Shown piece after piece: positions 31,801 to 39,180 of a stretch of 64,000 nt of DNA; position 1 is the first letter of the stretch, and every line of letters starts with the position of its first letter. The DNA is from an uncultured Croceitalea sp. Lineage in GTDB: Bacteria; Bacteroidota; Bacteroidia; Flavobacteriales; Flavobacteriaceae. The position numbers were made by a program, and so were the translations under genes. The notes under the pieces are model-generated. The model was not told where the DNA came from and searched no databases. It was given only the letters and a program-made list of their open reading frames with translations. The stretch covers positions 49,385 to 113,384 of the forward strand of contig CANNDD010000010.1 of the NCBI GenBank assembly GCA_947503285.1, written 5' to 3'.

Positions 31801-32093
31801 TACAGGTCTCTCCTATTATGGCATTTTTAGAACATGATTTTGATGGTGACGATTCCACCGAAATCTTAGTTGGCGGAAATTATTTTGGTGTTAAGCCGTA
31901 CCAAGGTCGTTTTGACTCTTTTCCCGGTGCGATAATAAAAACTGAAAATGACGTAATTTTGGGCAATATTTTAGGTTTGGATTTCACCGGTAAATCCATT
32001 CGCCATTTAAATATAATATCCCTCAAGGACCAAGAATATCTTTTGGTCACGTTCAACAATGATAAGGCCCAAGTATATAAAATAAATGATTAA
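28857..32093 (+). CDS. VCBS/FG-GAP repeat lipoprotein with ASPIC/UnbV domain (paralogue 3)
   Basis: Third paralogue, 1078 residues. The signal is MNRLLFILFFAFTIMGC with acylated Cys at 17. Repeats include DINNDSLPDIFF, DVNGDGLLDIYV, DYDLDGDLDLYL and DLDGDGDLDLVT. TDWSWSALFADYDQDG and an ASPIC/UnbV-like stretch (IGTKVYSYDKG...DSLKIVWPDK) are conserved with the other two. The start overlaps the previous stop by 8 bp. Function is unknown; probably surface- or periplasm-facing and acting with SusCD. Confidence 0.9.
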   Translation: MNRLLFILFFAFTIMGCTDQSRLFHSIDSSKTGIEFNNLVTESDELNILDYLYFYNGGGVAIGDINNDSLPDIFFTGNQVKNKLYLNKGNLQFEDISSTAGIEGQSTWNTGTTMADVNGDGLLDIYVCAVVGINGFNGFNELYINNGDNTFTESAAKYGLDFDSYSSNAAFFDYDLDGDLDLYLLNHAVHTQNSYGKASLRNERTYETGDKLLRNDDGKFIDVSESAGIYGGINSYGLGLAISDFNLDGYPDLYIGNDFHEDDYYYLNNGDGTFIESSRTYFGHTSRFSMGSDVADINHDGRPDLISLDMLPQDETVLKASEGDDNVQIQKLRIEEFGYHYQFTRNMLYVNQPDGKYMETALLSGIAATDWSWSALFADYDQDGEQDLFVANGIKKRPNDLDFVKFVSNEQIQKKIDNTKLVDQKALQLMPSGNTHNYIFKGGQDLIFEDMSGKWIQKDTILSGASAYGDLDGDGDLDLVTNNMNQFASILENKTDDATNYLKIVLAFKGKNSFGIGTKVYSYDKGRLQFKELFPTRGFQASSEPIIHFGYAQTTQIDSLKIVWPDKTYQVLTNIDVNQTLRISPDNTRPYRYSGNSMNKPLFVLTEDNLGIDFAHREDNYTDFIREKLMPYKASDRGPAVAIGDLNNDGKEDVFFGGSKYIPSAVYLQKDSIFVKHKLATLAKDSIKEDISAVVADFNGDAKNDLFIASGGADFFGDSKPLSDSYYIQKDTTLVLASLPDYFQNAAIIKPFDFDEDGDLDIFVGNHIITGKFGAAPKAYLLKNENGVFTIVKDFGASETGMVTDAIWEDFDSDGNTDLIIIGEWMSPKFFKNDKGAFKEAQKLDLNGLWQTIQPFDIDGDGDTDYLLGNWGTNSKFKASKERPMKLLFGDFDANGQTETITTIEKNGKYYPISGLDDLSSQMIFLRKKFNSYRAFAGKSIDEILDPEKVSNAETLTVTTLSSGYLKNDAGKLSFIPFSNELQVSPIMAFLEHDFDGDDSTEILVGGNYFGVKPYQGRFDSFPGAIIKTENDVILGNILGLDFTGKSIRHLNIISLKDQEYLLVTFNNDKAQVYKIND

Positions 32094-33432
32094 GATGAAC
32101 CGAATAAAAGTAATAACCGTTCTATTTTTTATAGGTATACTTTTTAATGCCTGCAAAAAAGAAGTGAAGCCAATTATCGTAACCCCAAATGATTTTCATG
32201 CAGCTGTGGATAAGGTGACCGAGGTGATGATCCACGATATTTTTTCACCACCAGTGGCAAGTAGAATTTACGCATACCCCAACATTGCCGCATATGAGAT
32301 CATGGCGAAAAACAATAATGACTACAGCTCATTATCAGGGCAGCTGCATGGCCTTTCCGAAATTCCAGAACCAAAGAACGACCAGCAAATAAACTATGAC
32401 CTGGCTGCATTGATCGCCCATATGGATCTGAGTAAAAGACTTATATTTTCTGAGGATCGCATAGAGCGTTATAGGGATAGTCTATACGGCACGTGGAGAG
32501 ACAGAAATGAAAGCGAATTCAATAGCGCAAAGGAATATGGCCTCTTAGTGGCCCAGCACGTCTCAGAATGGATGGACAAAGACAACTACAAACAAACAAG
32601 GACAATGCCAAAGTTCTCCGTAGATTCTGAAGATCCCTCTAGATGGCAACCTACCCCACCCGCTTATATGAGTGGTATAGAACCCCATTGGAATAAAATC
32701 AGGCCCTTCGTAATCGATTCCGCCAGCCAATTCAAACCCACACCCCCACCCGCGTTCTCGGTTGAAAAAGATTCGGACTTTTACAAAGAACTTAAAGAAG
32801 TCTACGACATTAGTAACGAAATAACCGCAAAAGGTGATACTTCAGAAGAAGTCGCCATTGCCCAATTTTGGGACTGCAACCCCTATGTATCGGTCACTAG
32901 GGGGCATTTGATGTTCGCTACCAAAAAAATAACGCCTGGGGCCCATTGGATCGGGATAACCAAAATAGCATCAAGAAAAAACAATGCTGATGTGATGGAA
33001 ACCGTTCATGCCTATACTAAAACTTCCATCGCGATTGCCGATGCATTTATCAGTTGCTGGGATGAAAAATACCGTAGTAACCTCATACGACCAGAAACCT
33101 TGATCAACCAACATATCGACGACAGTTGGGAACCGGTTCTACAGACCCCCCCATTTCCAGAATATACCAGTGGTCATAGTGTAGTCTCCGGTGCCGCCGC
33201 TACCGCCCTGACCAGTATTTTTGGTGATGATTTTCATTTTGACGATGATACCGAAGTAGCATATGGACTACCTGTACGGTCTTTTGAATCATTTAATAAG
33301 GCAGCCGATGAGGCCGCTATCAGCCGAATGTACGGCGGTATCCACTATAGGGCTGCCGTAGAGATTGGCGTCAAACAAGGCCGTGACCTGGGTAGGTTCA
33401 TTGTCGATAATCTAGAAACAAAAAAAGAGTAG
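32086..33432 (+). CDS. Vanadium-dependent haloperoxidase-type lipoprotein (PAP2 superfamily)
   Basis: Protein of the vanadium haloperoxidase/PAP2 phosphatase superfamily, 448 residues. The lipobox is ILFNAC, followed by KKE. All vanadate/phosphate-binding motifs are intact: K328-x6-R335-P, S362-G363-H364 and S413-R414-x5-H420. The family either oxidises halides with peroxide using vanadate or removes phosphate. Sequence alone does not decide, although size and extracytoplasmic location favour the haloperoxidase group. The start (32086, with 32095 as an alternative) overlaps the third VCBS gene by 8 bp. Confidence 0.88.
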   Translation: MIKMNRIKVITVLFFIGILFNACKKEVKPIIVTPNDFHAAVDKVTEVMIHDIFSPPVASRIYAYPNIAAYEIMAKNNNDYSSLSGQLHGLSEIPEPKNDQQINYDLAALIAHMDLSKRLIFSEDRIERYRDSLYGTWRDRNESEFNSAKEYGLLVAQHVSEWMDKDNYKQTRTMPKFSVDSEDPSRWQPTPPAYMSGIEPHWNKIRPFVIDSASQFKPTPPPAFSVEKDSDFYKELKEVYDISNEITAKGDTSEEVAIAQFWDCNPYVSVTRGHLMFATKKITPGAHWIGITKIASRKNNADVMETVHAYTKTSIAIADAFISCWDEKYRSNLIRPETLINQHIDDSWEPVLQTPPFPEYTSGHSVVSGAAATALTSIFGDDFHFDDDTEVAYGLPVRSFESFNKAADEAAISRMYGGIHYRAAVEIGVKQGRDLGRFIVDNLETKKE

Positions 33433-33450
33433 TCGTAAACACGAACTCCT

Positions 33451-34356
33451 ATGAAAAAAATACTTTATAGTATCCTTTTTATTGTTCTAATAGGGTTAGT
33501 CTGGTATCTCTTCATAAAATCATACGACTACACCGTTCGTTTCGAAACAAAAACATTTCCTGGTGCCATTAATCAAACCCTGAAATTATGGGATCAAACC
33601 TTGGATACAGTAGCTAAAATTCGCCAAGATGGTTCACTATATAGGCTGACACAAAAAGTTAAGTTCAACGACTCCATTCATACCTATCATTGGAAAATAA
33701 AGCCGATTACCGATTCTACATCTAAAGTTCAAGTGAACATCCATGATGAGAACCATAGTTTGATGAATAAGGTTCTGGTGCCTTTTACCGATACCGATTT
33801 TGAAAAACGTTCCCGTAAGACCGTTCTCGATTTTATGGAAAACTTACAAGACCATATCGGTAAGTTTAAAGTAACCATAATTGGCGAGGCCGAATTACCC
33901 TCAAAGTATGTGGCCTATATACCGCTTAAGACCACACAATTTCAAAAAGCCGGTGGCATGATGAAAAACTATTCATACATCGGTCAAACACTGCTGAAAA
34001 ATCAAGTGGAATTCGATGGCCCCCCCATGGTTGAAATCACCAAATGGAACCGAAATAAAGACAGTTTGGCGTATAACTTCTGCTATCCCATAATTCGTTC
34101 AGATCGATTACCTATGGATACGGATATCGAATACAAACGCATTTTTGGGAAAAAGGCCCTTAAGGCAATGTACAATGGAAACTATATAACTTCTGACAGG
34201 GCATGGTATGCCCTCTTAGACTATGCGAAAAACAACGATATACCCGTAGAAGCAAAACCCCTTGAGATTTTCTACGACAATCCAAATACCGGTGGGGATG
34301 AAATCAATTGGAAAGCTGAAATTTACCTGCCCATCAAAGAAACATCGAATGACTAG
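33451..34356 (+). CDS. Membrane-anchored SRPBCC/GyrI-like effector-binding domain protein
   Basis: Protein of 301 residues with one N-terminal membrane anchor (ILYSILFIVLIGLVWYLFI). A middle alpha/beta segment resembles an SRPBCC-type fold. A C-terminal GyrI-like/AraC effector-binding domain ends LEIFYDNPNTGGDEINWKAE, a recognisable feature of that domain. Such domains bind small hydrophobic ligands; no DNA-binding part is present. It lies 18 bp after the haloperoxidase gene and overlaps the next gene by 8 bp, so it belongs to the same operon. Role unknown. Confidence 0.75.
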   Translation: MKKILYSILFIVLIGLVWYLFIKSYDYTVRFETKTFPGAINQTLKLWDQTLDTVAKIRQDGSLYRLTQKVKFNDSIHTYHWKIKPITDSTSKVQVNIHDENHSLMNKVLVPFTDTDFEKRSRKTVLDFMENLQDHIGKFKVTIIGEAELPSKYVAYIPLKTTQFQKAGGMMKNYSYIGQTLLKNQVEFDGPPMVEITKWNRNKDSLAYNFCYPIIRSDRLPMDTDIEYKRIFGKKALKAMYNGNYITSDRAWYALLDYAKNNDIPVEAKPLEIFYDNPNTGGDEINWKAEIYLPIKETSND

Positions 34357-35209
34357 ACTTTGCTGTATTTCGCTCTTTGTGATGCTCCATGCCTGTGCCC
34401 AACAGACATGGCATGGTAATTTGAGTTATTTGGGTCGATTGCCATCAAACCTCAGCGAAGTTTCGGGAATCGTAAGTTATGACGGAAGCACGGCTTGGGT
34501 CATAGAGGACAATGGTAACAAAGATTACATTTACAAAATCAACTTAGAAGGCAAATTGATCAAGAAGTTCAAGGTGAAGAACGCCAAAAACAAAGACTGG
34601 GAAGACCTAACCAGGGATCAGAAAGGGAATCTATATATCGGTGATTTTGGCAATAATTATAATGATAGAAAAAACCTGACCATCTATAAGTTACCTAACC
34701 CCGAAGTTGAAAAAGGAGATAAAATCGAAGCAGAGGAAATAGGGTTCCGTTATCCGGAACAAAAAAAATTTCCTCCCAAAAAGAAAGGCTTACTTTACGA
34801 TTCGGAAGCCTTTTTTCATTGGAAGAACCATTTATATATTTTCACAAAAGACCGTTCACGACCCTACTTGGGTAAAACGTTGATTTACAAAATTCCGGAC
34901 GAGAAAGGGGACTACGATGCCGAACTATTGGGAAGCCTTACTCTTTGTTCAGATCAAAATCACTGTTCGATAACGGGTGCCGCCATATCAGATGATGGCA
35001 AAACCATTGCTTTGATAGGATATGGTTATCTGTATACGGCGACCAATGTTGATTTGAATCACCTTTCTGATACCCAATTCAAAACAACTGATTTGAACTA
35101 TAATACCCAGATAGAATCCGTCTGCTTCATAAATGACTCTACCCTACTGATTGCGGACGAACAATCAAAGTCAAAAGGAAGAAACTTATATAGGTTCATT
35201 TTAAACTAA
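34349..35209 (+). CDS. Putative beta-propeller-like lipoprotein
   Basis: Protein of 286 residues. ATG 34349 is chosen because a lipoprotein signal MTRLCCISLFVMLHAC starts there, and because it gives the same 8-bp overlap with the preceding gene as seen elsewhere in the operon. The body shows repeated strand-turn patterns (VSGIVSYDGSTAWVIEDN, DLTRDQKGNLYIGDFGNN, ITGAAISDDGKTIALIGYG), consistent with a six- or seven-bladed propeller. I recognise no catalytic motif. It is the last gene of the susCD-VCBS operon. Confidence 0.72.
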   Translation: MTRLCCISLFVMLHACAQQTWHGNLSYLGRLPSNLSEVSGIVSYDGSTAWVIEDNGNKDYIYKINLEGKLIKKFKVKNAKNKDWEDLTRDQKGNLYIGDFGNNYNDRKNLTIYKLPNPEVEKGDKIEAEEIGFRYPEQKKFPPKKKGLLYDSEAFFHWKNHLYIFTKDRSRPYLGKTLIYKIPDEKGDYDAELLGSLTLCSDQNHCSITGAAISDDGKTIALIGYGYLYTATNVDLNHLSDTQFKTTDLNYNTQIESVCFINDSTLLIADEQSKSKGRNLYRFILN

Positions 35210-35411
35210 CAATAATTTAGATTTGAGATAACTGCCGGTTTAAAAGGGAACAGATATCAAAGAAAACAGACCTTTGTCACCCCAAGCAAAGTCAGGGGCT
35301 TGAAAAAATAGGTATTAAAAAAGGTTTCGACTGCGCCTGTATACCGACAAGGCAGACCCTACCCCACATAACCCCCATGAATGGCTGGAAACCAAAAATG
35401 ATAGGTTTCTT
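35210..35411. other. Convergent intergenic region with degenerate repeat
   Basis: 202 bp between two convergent genes. It holds a stretch resembling a decayed Bacteroidota intergenic repeat: GTCACCCCAAGCAAAGTCAG (35276-35295) and TTTCGACTGCGC (35325-35336). The second word recurs almost exactly near 63925. A weak stem GAAACC/GGTTTC (35388-35409) next to the barrel-gene stop could act as its terminator. Confidence 0.5.
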
Positions 35412-38400
35412 CTAAAAACCAAAGCCTACACCAAAAGCAAAGCGTAAGCCATCATCACTATTGAAAAGTCCAAAGTTTGCTGAAATCAGGTCAGAACCAT
35501 TCATAAAAAAACCACCACCATATGAGGTATGCCAAATATTGGAATCCTCATCGGGTATCCAAACACGTCCATAGTCAAAACCACCATAAATACCGGGGGT
35601 TACCGGTAAGAGACCTGTACGCATCTTTCTAAAACTCAACCGTAAATCAGTATTTTGAAAATAGGCCGATCTACCTGTGAAACGTTGAAAACGAAATCCC
35701 CTAAGACCATTGTTTCCCCCGATACTGGCCCCTTGATAAAATTCAAAATCGTCACTAAAGTTAAAATGCCCTTTGAGTTTTGTGGCCAAAACCAAACTTC
35801 CACTCGATACCAATTTATAATCAAAAGAAAGACTTGGAATAAAAAAGGTGAATGCCCTACTAGAATCACCTAGATTGGTTCGATACCCCCCGTCTAGGGA
35901 AATCGCCATCCCGACTGTCGGAAAGGCCTCATTGTCGGCATTGGCATAACTGTACCCCACATCGATTCCGAAAAAGTCTTGTTGGGTGTCGCGCCCGGCA
36001 TCGGTAAAAAAGCCTTCGATAAACCGGTCTTCGGTCTCTTCAACATCATAATTTTCATACGTCACACCAAGCTTTACCTTTGAGCCTAAATGACCGCGCC
36101 AAACTAAAGAAGGGGCAATCTTAATGGTTTCTATCTTCACTCTATTGAAATCAAACTCCAACGGATTTTCATCATCGGTATTAATGGTCTCGTTTCCTAA
36201 TCCGAAGAAATTAATCGCAAAATTGGGACTCGTAAATTTTCCGGTCAGCTCTAGATTTACACCCTCGAAAATATTGGCAAACTCACCTGAATATCCTAAA
36301 TCGAAACCGCTGGTGGCAAAATAAAAGGCAGCACTTACCGTATGTTGTTGTGTAAACGGGTTTTGCCGAAAACCATTGAAAGTATAGGTATTCATCAAGC
36401 CCAATCGAACCCCATCGTCAGGGTTAAAGCCTACTGCTGGCAACAATTGATTGTTACTCGCCTTGATTTTCAAGAATTGATAGGTATTGGTATCATAGTC
36501 ATTGATTTTATGTAATCTGCCTCCAAAAGCCTCTTCATAGGTATTCTTTTTGGTCTTAAAATCATACGTATGAACCCCCTTGGCTTTTTCATGGATTTTG
36601 TAACTGTCGTTATTTTGGCCGCCCACTAAACGGACCTTGATTGCCCCATTGGTATTATTGACCTCAAAAACGTCATCATCATCTAAACCATAAATCCATA
36701 CTTCCTTGGTGGTCTTGGGGTCATAAATCTTATCAAAAAACAAATCGGCCTTCTTTCCCCCTTTAATTCGAAACGCCTTAACATCGATTTTCCCATTGGG
36801 CAATGGATTTACTACAAAATAATCATCTTTGTCGGTGCCGGCAATAACACTATACTTGTTAATTACTTTAAAATAGGCCTGTGCAGTTGCTACTAGCTTT
36901 TGTTTTCTAAGCAACAGGGTCTTTTTGATTTTAGTAATGGTTTCATCACGAACTTCTTCGGGGAACTCTTCAAAAGCAACATCAATGGTGCTTTCCGTAA
37001 GGTTCTCCTGTATAAATTTGGCCTGACCTACCCAATCGTCGATGGTCGTTTCAGATAGTAAGGCCATATCTAAGGCAAAGGTCATAGGAGAAGAATTTAA
37101 ACCTTTCACGCTACGAATTTCTTCGTTAAAGCCTTCGAATAATTTGAGCCCAGGTACTGTTTTAGAGGCAATGCCCAATAAGGCACCATCTGACATGATT
37201 GAAAATACCTGGTCACGGTCTCTCGGTATGGGTTTAAAAACCTTATCGCCCGAGGCGTCTTCAAATTGTGCCCATCGCCACTGATCTATATGGCGGTCCC
37301 AATCACCAATGAGCATGTCAAACAACCTAGCTCGGGCATAAGCTTTTGCATCTACCTTATATTCTTCGTCTTTCCGTAGCTTTTTGATGAGGTCATCGGT
37401 ACTTTCAATTTTCTTTGTCTTACCAAAACTTGCAATATCATGACCTTCTGAAACATGCTCTTCGATCATGTAGAGCTCATCTCCAAAATCACTATTAAAA
37501 TCACCCAACACACTTTGCTTGGGAATGTAATATAGCTTAGGATTGGTATGGTATAAATCAATGGCATCTGACAGTGCCCCGACGGTAAAAGGCGCATAAG
37601 GATGCGCCCCTGTATAAAAATCCTTTAAAATTATTTCGGGTAAGGTACCCTCAAGTTCGCCGGTAATATACTGTTCTTTGAACACCAATGATTGAAGGTA
37701 TAATTCAGCACTCTTTCGAAGGGCACGCATCACGAATTGCCGACCGTCTTTATGTTCTAACCGTAACGACCTTGATTGATGCCCCCCACCTTTTCGAACC
37801 ACCTTCAAGCCACCCATGAGTGTATCTAAATTTACCGTTGGCGCCTTGATTTTAGTAGCGTAATATTTTCGATAACGTTCGCCCCAAACTGCTTTGAAAA
37901 ATCCCGTTTTATCAACTTCCTCCTCCGAGTAGACCGAAGCCTCTACAAAGGGAGGAAAATCATCCTTCATACCACCGGTGGAAAACGTCTTGTCTTTTGG
38001 CAATACTTCGGTACTGTAAAGTATCTTTTCCGTACCATCATCTTCGACACCGTAAAAATCGACTTGTGATGACCCATCCGTAAAGACATTCAAGATTGCG
38101 TATCCCCTTTGACCGGTAGAAAACCTACTTCCATTCAATAGTCGTGAAGCTCCCTTTTTAGCCCCTGAACCACTCACTATTTGCGGAGTGTTGTCCTCAA
38201 CTATATATTGTAACGTATGCTCATGGCCAGATGTGAAAATCACTTTTTCAGAATACTGTGCAAGTGTTCTTATGCGATTTTTCAATTGGTTGTACTTTTT
38301 ATTGGATTGGTCTTCTATACTTGCTCCCGACGTTTTTCGCAGCAAGTTTATGAAACTTCCTATAATAGGTAGGGGAACCGAAGTACCTTTAGGGAAAATA

Positions 38401-39125
38401 TTCTTCTTAAATGAAAACTCACCTCCATGCGGACCATAGGTCATCAGGGGATGATGCATTGCCAAAATCGTCGTTTTATCGGCATTCTTTTTTATGATAC
38501 CTTCTATTTCCTCAAAAAAACGATTCCTGTCCTTTATCTCACACTCATCGTTTATGGTTGGATGTTTATCCCAATTCACCAAATACCATTCCGTATCAAT
38601 GGCAACCACAATAAGGTCATCATTGACCTCGATAGTTTCTATTGGACATCCATTTTCTGGAAAAAACACTTCCTTACTATCCAAAACCTCTTCAATATAC
38701 CGCTCTTGTCGTTTAAGGCCTTGCAACCCCTCATTGTACCAATCATGGTTACCGGGTATGAATACCCTTCTACCCTTGAAATCAGCCAGCGTGGCCAGCT
38801 GGGCATCTATATGGCTTTTTGCCTCTATATACGCCTTTGTGGAATCTTTTTTATCTGGTAGGCCCGCGGGATAAATGTTATCCCCCAAAAAAATCGTTGT
38901 ACTGTTCTTACTGGCTTTATCCAATCTTGCTTTAAATGCCTTTAGAACAGGGTTCATACCCCCAATGGGTGATTTTCCCGCATCACCGATTAGGTAAAGG
39001 GTATGTGAGACCTCTTTATCATGGGCTACGATTTTTCCATTAAAATCCTCACTATACTTTACTTTGTAGGTGGCGCAGCTCGAAACTAAAAACAGAACCA
39101 AGGCAGTTAGGTAAAATCTTTTCAT
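35412..39125 (-). CDS. Metallophosphatase + CotH-like kinase segment + outer-membrane barrel fusion
   Basis: A 1237-residue envelope protein. The start is placed at ATG 39125, where a lipoprotein signal MKRFYLTALVLFLVSSC (C17) begins. Residues 40-340 form a calcineurin-type metallophosphoesterase: IGDAG (D48), FLGDN (D82), GNHDW (N126, H127), AMHHP (H224/H225) and GHEH (301-303). Residues about 440-650 resemble an atypical kinase fold of the CotH type, with QFVMRALRK, then LIGDWDRHIDQW (605-616) and IPRDRDQVF (633-641). The last ~330 residues are a BamA/surface-antigen-like beta-barrel ending in Phe (GVGFGF). It would thus be an outer-membrane protein with phosphatase and phosphotransfer-like modules. 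The kinase call is the least certain part. Confidence 0.8.
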   Translation of the reverse strand: MKRFYLTALVLFLVSSCATYKVKYSEDFNGKIVAHDKEVSHTLYLIGDAGKSPIGGMNPVLKAFKARLDKASKNSTTIFLGDNIYPAGLPDKKDSTKAYIEAKSHIDAQLATLADFKGRRVFIPGNHDWYNEGLQGLKRQERYIEEVLDSKEVFFPENGCPIETIEVNDDLIVVAIDTEWYLVNWDKHPTINDECEIKDRNRFFEEIEGIIKKNADKTTILAMHHPLMTYGPHGGEFSFKKNIFPKGTSVPLPIIGSFINLLRKTSGASIEDQSNKKYNQLKNRIRTLAQYSEKVIFTSGHEHTLQYIVEDNTPQIVSGSGAKKGASRLLNGSRFSTGQRGYAILNVFTDGSSQVDFYGVEDDGTEKILYSTEVLPKDKTFSTGGMKDDFPPFVEASVYSEEEVDKTGFFKAVWGERYRKYYATKIKAPTVNLDTLMGGLKVVRKGGGHQSRSLRLEHKDGRQFVMRALRKSAELYLQSLVFKEQYITGELEGTLPEIILKDFYTGAHPYAPFTVGALSDAIDLYHTNPKLYYIPKQSVLGDFNSDFGDELYMIEEHVSEGHDIASFGKTKKIESTDDLIKKLRKDEEYKVDAKAYARARLFDMLIGDWDRHIDQWRWAQFEDASGDKVFKPIPRDRDQVFSIMSDGALLGIASKTVPGLKLFEGFNEEIRSVKGLNSSPMTFALDMALLSETTIDDWVGQAKFIQENLTESTIDVAFEEFPEEVRDETITKIKKTLLLRKQKLVATAQAYFKVINKYSVIAGTDKDDYFVVNPLPNGKIDVKAFRIKGGKKADLFFDKIYDPKTTKEVWIYGLDDDDVFEVNNTNGAIKVRLVGGQNNDSYKIHEKAKGVHTYDFKTKKNTYEEAFGGRLHKINDYDTNTYQFLKIKASNNQLLPAVGFNPDDGVRLGLMNTYTFNGFRQNPFTQQHTVSAAFYFATSGFDLGYSGEFANIFEGVNLELTGKFTSPNFAINFFGLGNETINTDDENPLEFDFNRVKIETIKIAPSLVWRGHLGSKVKLGVTYENYDVEETEDRFIEGFFTDAGRDTQQDFFGIDVGYSYANADNEAFPTVGMAISLDGGYRTNLGDSSRAFTFFIPSLSFDYKLVSSGSLVLATKLKGHFNFSDDFEFYQGASIGGNNGLRGFRFQRFTGRSAYFQNTDLRLSFRKMRTGLLPVTPGIYGGFDYGRVWIPDEDSNIWHTSYGGGFFMNGSDLISANFGLFNSDDGLRFAFGVGFGF

Positions 39126-39180
39126 AATAAAAGGGCTTCCATCCAAAATTTTGTATTTTGGGTTTTTCAATATACAAACT

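Noticed and set aside
39126..39170. TTG-started extensions of the fusion protein and of the HD-Pycsar protein
   Set aside because: The two TTG starts overlap each other head to head, and each gene has an ATG further in that fits its signal peptide or domain start.
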